Source: Tenuifilum sp040752515
GTDB lineage: Bacteria > Bacteroidota > Bacteroidia > Bacteroidales > Tenuifilaceae
DNA length: 64,000 nucleotides
Reading direction: 5' to 3'
Assembly: GCA_040752515.1 (NCBI GenBank)
Contig: JBFMGQ010000015.1
Span: 4,527-68,526, forward strand
The notes below the pieces were generated by a model. That model had not been told where the DNA came from. It saw nothing but the letters and a program-made list of their open reading frames with translations, and searched no databases. Below, piece by piece: positions 61,301 through 64,000 of the stretch; the stretch's first letter is position 1, and each line of letters begins with the position of its first letter. Both the position numbers and the translations under genes were made by a program.

Positions 61301-61615
61301 CGTAACCTGATTAGTAATGCGGTTAAGTTTACAAAAACCAATGGCAACATCTCGATTAGCGCTTCAATTGCCGATTCGGATTGTATCATTCAAGTGAAAG
61401 ATAATGGCATAGGCATTCCCGAACAAAATATAGATAAGCTTTTTAGAATTGATAAAAGCGTTGTAACCCCTGGAACACAAAACGAAAAGGGTTCAGGATT
61501 GGGATTGCTTCTATGTAAGGAGTTTGTGGAAAAGATGGGAGGAACCATTTCGGTATATAGCAAGCAAGGCATTGGAACTACATTTACACTTAAATTTCCT
61601 GTTGATATTCTTTAA
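58367..61615 (+). CDS. Membrane sensor histidine kinase with propeller and Y_Y_Y domains
   Basis: A 1082-residue kinase and probable partner of the LytTR regulator 6 bases upstream. The GTG start gives a signal peptide (about 1-22, ending TYAKA). The large periplasmic part (about 25-680) has Reg_prop-like propeller repeats such as WGVVQDKRGVLYFANNAGVL and DNHDRVYIGGYGEFGFL. A Y_Y_Y domain (about 685-765) includes EGNYAFKVKARSTFG. One helix (about 770-792) is followed by a coiled coil. The kinase core has the phosphoaccepting H866 in IIAHDLRNPIST, N box NLISNAVKFT, and Gly-rich GIGIPE and GSGLGLLLCKEF. A HisKA kinase with a LytTR partner is a common Bacteroidota variation on LytS/LytR. Confidence 0.92.
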   Translation: MLRAPKILILLITFQLTYAKAQERGLLLSHYYSANTYWASTQNWGVVQDKRGVLYFANNAGVLQFDGRDWDLIEVGKGSSVRSIAIDNHDRVYIGGYGEFGFLSPDRTGLLKYISLSSHADSAYRYFNEVWDTRAIADTVYFLTDRCVFRYAKGSLSYFPLDDKRIYYLSHIINSHYTLHIMGEGLYFIEKGNLKLVKGSHQFSSLKIHSIIPFNNKYIICTRDSGLFTVDYAGGVFKNFTSFSNLSLNASKIDAYFKRNLFYHGIAVNDSLLVLSSILGDVIVVDRGFKVIDVIDQSTIGVRSNTNFLYYQQSGTLWLALNNGIASVELMSPFRYWNESVGVDGVLSDVASKGNYLYVATGSGLFYIERQTDETFKPDRFKRLEGNYEQAWQFLYFQEPTDTALLNPLWYGSNKNTHLLVATRIGVFEINKSTAHRISKVELPYVLHQCRFNRSYLFVGHENGISRMRYVSGKWGDEVLLCKTHHKIVSIGEDKEGNIWFSENMGGVGRIINAQSEKGTFEITKFDTSQGLPDMSYVRVFDIYDPILFIVGSDFFSFNSKTNRFEPFDIKTIKIEEWFASRNDTLMWRRISNRLLTDQYVTHLHDSISWVSTDKGIFQVRPAKGYSYFSLPAPIIRRVVNRDSILFNGTNYNRFDCDTIFGIPFPKNLSEPKIDLGIVLPYNRNSIVFYYSWPYFESDEPCQFSYQLVGNDEGWSEWSTDFRKEYTNLPEGNYAFKVKARSTFGIESPIAEFYFEVKSPWYRTVYAYIGYAILGILLIYLIVIIWHYKLIRERDKLERLVKERTQEILLQKEELQVQAEHLRETYEWISEKNAMLEKQKSEIEEQKQKLEEINATKNKFFRIIAHDLRNPISTLVNSTAFLLTDIDTLSSEKTKRFMGELNRLALTTYGLLENLLDWSSNEMGDIQNKPKRVSLSLVVNQNIELVQNRLTEKNISLSVDVPNTIELYVDENMLNTVLRNLISNAVKFTKTNGNISISASIADSDCIIQVKDNGIGIPEQNIDKLFRIDKSVVTPGTQNEKGSGLGLLLCKEFVEKMGGTISVYSKQGIGTTFTLKFPVDIL

Positions 61616-61688
61616 TTTTGCTATCGGTTTTTATCGATCCATTAAACCATAGAGGAAAGGTGAAATCAAACGGATAAAACTAAATCAA

Positions 61689-62900
61689 ATGGCTATGAAG
61701 CGGATTAAATCCATTTTTACAACCATGCTATTCCTTTCCCTGGCAATAGGTATTGTATATGCACAGGAAAAAAAGGATGATACAAGCGAACCCTATACCT
61801 TTACCGATGTTAAGGTTATTCCTACCACATCGGTTAAGAATCAGAACAGGTCAAGTACCTGCTGGAGTTTTTCGGGGGTGGCTTTTTTGGAATCGGAATT
61901 GCTCCGAATGGGAAAACCAGCTGTTGACCTTTCGCCAATGTTTGTTGTTCGTAACATGTATGCCATGAAAGCCGACAGATATGTAAGATTCAATGGCGCC
62001 AACAACTTTGCTCCTGGAGGTTCATTCTTCGATGTGCTGGAGGCTATCAAACGCTTTGGAATTGTTCCTATGGATGTTTATCAGGGTTTAAACTATGGTG
62101 AGGACTCACATGTGCATGGCGAGGTTGATGCCGTTACCAAAGCCTTTGTCGATGCCATAGTCAAGAATCCCAACCGAAAGCTATCAACCGCATGGAAAAT
62201 GGCTTTCGATGGTATTCTCGATGCCTACTTTGGAACTATCCCACAAAATTTCACCTATAACGGGAAATCCTATACCCCTGAATCGTTTGCAAAAGAGTTG
62301 GGAATAAATCCCGATGATTACATAGTAATTACCTCGTTCAGCCATCATCCTTTCTATCAAAAATTTGTTTTGGAATTACCCGATAACTGGATACATGGCG
62401 AGGCTTATAACGTACCCTTAACTGATTTTGATAGGATTATTGAGTATGCCATTGATAATGGCTACCCTGTAGCCTGGGCTAGCGATGTTAGCGATAAAGG
62501 GTTTAACTGGGGTAAAGGTGTAGCCATTGTTCCCGATTTTGAAGACAAAGAAAATGCCGGATCCGATAAGGAACGTTGGACTCAACTCTCGAACCGCGAA
62601 AAAGAAAAAACTTTATACTCGTTCGAGAAACCGGTTAAAGAGATGAATATCACACAGGAAATTAGGCAACTTGCTTTTGATAACTACCAAACTACCGATG
62701 ACCATGGAATGGTTCTGGTTGGTAAGGCGACGGATCAGCTTGGGAACATATACTATAAAGTTAAGAACAGCTGGGGAGCCGATGGAAAATATAAAGGTTA
62801 CTTTTATGCCTCCAGGGCATTCGTCCTTTACAAATCAACTAATATCATGGTGCATAAAAAGGCTATCCCTGTGGATATATTAAAAAGACTTGGATATTAA
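61689..62900 (+). CDS. Exported C1-type aminopeptidase (bleomycin hydrolase-like)
   Basis: A 403-residue exported cysteine peptidase. A signal peptide ends near residue 26 (IVYAQ). The papain-like catalytic stretch Q52-N-R-S-S-T-C58-W-S gives the oxyanion Gln and the nucleophile Cys. The catalytic His is in TDDHGMVLVG (about 340) and the Asn in KVKNSWGADGKYKGYFY (about 361). It belongs to the C1B/PepC branch, which trims N-terminal residues of peptides. Together with the S46 and M49-like proteins it suggests a protein-degrading lifestyle. A second ATG at 61695 (MKRIKSIF) is an equally good start. A terminator follows 18 bases after the stop. Confidence 0.88.
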   Translation: MAMKRIKSIFTTMLFLSLAIGIVYAQEKKDDTSEPYTFTDVKVIPTTSVKNQNRSSTCWSFSGVAFLESELLRMGKPAVDLSPMFVVRNMYAMKADRYVRFNGANNFAPGGSFFDVLEAIKRFGIVPMDVYQGLNYGEDSHVHGEVDAVTKAFVDAIVKNPNRKLSTAWKMAFDGILDAYFGTIPQNFTYNGKSYTPESFAKELGINPDDYIVITSFSHHPFYQKFVLELPDNWIHGEAYNVPLTDFDRIIEYAIDNGYPVAWASDVSDKGFNWGKGVAIVPDFEDKENAGSDKERWTQLSNREKEKTLYSFEKPVKEMNITQEIRQLAFDNYQTTDDHGMVLVGKATDQLGNIYYKVKNSWGADGKYKGYFYASRAFVLYKSTNIMVHKKAIPVDILKRLGY

Positions 62901-62918
62901 CACATACCCAAACTTTTT

Positions 62919-62956
62919 ATCCGCCCATTCGTTTAACTATTTTGGGCGGATTTTTT
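62919..62956 (+). terminator. Intrinsic terminator after the C1 peptidase
   Basis: ATCCGCCCA and TGGGCGGAT (62919-62927, 62943-62951), with a 15-base loop and a T run. Confidence 0.85.
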
Positions 62957-63007
62957 ATTTGTATGATATAATATTTATAAATTTACATGCTGATAAAGAC
63001 TTAGGCT

Positions 63008-63379
63008 ATGACAAATCTTTACATCAAGGGAACTTCTAAAACTCCGGAAATCGATTTTAAACCTGGTATTCTTCAAATATCAGGGCGTTCAATTGCTGAG
63101 GATGCTGTTGCTTTTTACCAACCCGTAATTAAATGGATTGAAGATTACCTAAAAAAGCCTGAGCCTTTAACCAGGCTTAACCTGAAAATGGAGTATATCA
63201 ATAGCGGCTCAAATCGGTTTATATTTTCTATAATGAGGATGCTCGATGAGGCATACTCTCAGGGTCACAACGTAGTTATAAACTGGTACTACGAGGAGGA
63301 TGATGATACCATAAAGAATTTAGGACGCGATTTTCAGGCACTTGTAAAAGCACCATTTAAGATGGTTGAAATAATTTAG
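63008..63379 (+). CDS. SiaC-family (DUF1987) regulatory phosphoprotein
   Basis: A 123-residue soluble protein of the DUF1987/SiaC family. In Pseudomonas, SiaC binds the kinase SiaB or a diguanylate cyclase depending on phosphorylation of a Thr in an NTSS-type motif. Here the equivalent segment reads MEYINSGSNRFIF, with Ser at 66 and 68 as possible phosphorylation sites. LNLKMEYINSGS and INWYYEEDDDTI are typical. A SiaB-type kinase is at 32552-33124. No cyclase or phosphatase partner is seen. The stop overlaps the stop of the converging DUF4956 gene. Confidence 0.85.
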   Translation: MTNLYIKGTSKTPEIDFKPGILQISGRSIAEDAVAFYQPVIKWIEDYLKKPEPLTRLNLKMEYINSGSNRFIFSIMRMLDEAYSQGHNVVINWYYEEDDDTIKNLGRDFQALVKAPFKMVEII

Positions 63380-63882
63380 TCATCATCATCTGCCATTTCT
63401 TTAGTTTCTAATTGAGGGTTGTTCAATTCACTGAAGTTTTCTGTAGGGAAGTGGATGACTAACCATGCAATGTCACGGACAAAATCAACTTTACCAACCT
63501 CCACGCTAATAATGTCAAGGCCTGTGCGTTTTTTCAGATCTTCGATAAGTTCTGTTCTCTTATCGGGGGTAATAAGTTCAATTTTCTCGTAAACTATCAC
63601 TTTCTGTGATAGGTGTTTAATAAAGAGACCTTTTTCAAGGATTAGTGCCACGCCTAAAAGGGCAAAATTTGAGAATAACAGCTCAGCATAGCTAACCTTT
63701 TTCGACGAAATGGCATTTATTAGCGATATGGCAATTATGAAGAAAAGATAGGTCATCTCCTTGATTGGAATAGGATTTGTTCGGTATCGGATTATACCAA
63801 ATACCGCAAAAAGCCCCAAGGCAAAACCAAGTTGTAACTTCACATTTGCAAGTAAAAAACACATAAAAAAAACCACTACTGT
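63376..63882 (-). pseudogene. DUF4956 membrane protein, 5' end lost to an insertion
   Basis: From about 63882 down to 63376 the minus strand reads VVVFFMCFLLANVKLQLG, then FALGLFAVFGIIRYRTNPIP, typical of DUF4956 proteins, and ends in KKRTGLDIISVEVGKVDFVRD and an acidic tail. In intact relatives about 50-60 residues, including one or two more helices, precede the CFLLANV segment. Here an open frame continues upstream only as MKPPYSTFFCRT (from ATG 63915), which belongs to inserted DNA. The gene therefore seems truncated and probably inactive. Domain function is unknown. Confidence 0.7.
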
Positions 63883-64000
63883 CCGACAAAAAAAAGTAGA
63901 ATAAGGGGGTTTCACCCGAAGGATTCGCCCCCGATGTTGTAGATTTGTTTTGCATACAAAATCACAACATGAGCAAAAATAAGGAAATAAAATTAGTCGG
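63879..64000 (+). mobile_element. Left end of an insertion sequence
   Basis: Beginning near CTGTCCGACAAAAAAAAG the sequence no longer fits the DUF4956 gene. The next bases contain TAAGGGGGTTTCACCC and a GC-rich CGAAGGATTCGCCCCC stretch, and an ATG at 63969 opens a frame, MSKNKEIKLVG, cut by the window edge. A terminal sequence followed within 90 bases by a transposase-like start is the usual IS layout. The other end and the target duplication lie outside the window, so the family (perhaps IS4-like) is a guess. Confidence 0.55.
63969..64000 (+). CDS. Partial possible transposase (start only)
   Basis: Only eleven residues, MSKNKEIKLVG, are seen. The position just inside a presumed IS end, and the basic N-terminus ending in KLVG, resemble the start of several Bacteroidota IS4-type transposases, but nothing more can be said. 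Confidence 0.35.
   Translation, partial: MSKNKEIKLV

Overview
The window reads as chromosome of a Bacteroidota bacterium, most likely Bacteroidales or Marinilabiliales-like and anaerobic or facultative. The signs are a type IX secretion C-terminal signal on an M6 protease, the DUF349-pyrG-yidC order, an archaeal/eukaryal-type ProS, an S46 dipeptidyl-peptidase, a BT_3928-type DoxX protein, folP next to cdaA, and TAnnTTTG-like -7 promoter elements. No phage, CRISPR array or rRNA was seen.

Bases 1-9130 hold a minus-strand nitrite/nitric-oxide cluster. In transcription order it is a double [4Fe-4S] protein, hcp, a cupin, a DUF438 hemerythrin/PAS protein, a DUF1858-DUF2249 protein, a PepSY-type membrane protein, nrfH, nrfA and a cut-off ResB-like gene. 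Perfect TTGAT-N4-ATCAA palindromes (FNR-type) precede the Fe-S gene and the DUF438 gene, and a second perfect palindrome (TGTAACATATGTTACA) lies at about -42 of a predicted Fe-S/hcp promoter. The likely physiology is nitrite ammonification by NrfHA with Hcp and the DUF proteins handling nitrosative stress.

Bases 9500-15140 contain a TlpA-like thioredoxin protein, a YyaL/DUF255 protein, a 1.5-kb gene-free nest of interspersed repeats, and an hsp20 gene broken by one missing A. Bases 15265-20860 carry DUF349-pyrG-yidC. Bases 21300-25360 carry hutI, a DUF4197 lipoprotein and ftcD (histidine degradation). Bases 25425-30065 carry a FadL-like porin, a Tyr/Trp/Ser-rich lipoprotein and the divergent proS. 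Bases 30122-38788 hold a conserved hypothetical gene, an M49-like metallopeptidase, a SiaB-type kinase, a BamA/TamA-like outer-membrane protein, an NAD-dependent reductase, pabB and tilS.

Bases 38794-44063 hold an ABC-F protein, nth, a beta-barrel protein, a membrane protein and tRNA-Arg(CCG), whose 3' end and terminator are part of a 110-bp tandem duplication. Bases 44133-53750 hold an esterase, an RDD protein, folP-cdaA-aroA (AroA has a strongly altered active site), tmk-DoxX-S46 peptidase and OsmC. Bases 53930-64000 hold a large secreted M6 protease, a LytTR regulator with a membrane histidine kinase, a C1-type aminopeptidase, a SiaC-type phosphoprotein, and a DUF4956 gene whose 5' end appears to have been replaced by an insertion sequence running off the right edge.

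Functions come from motif recognition and family knowledge. No database search was possible.
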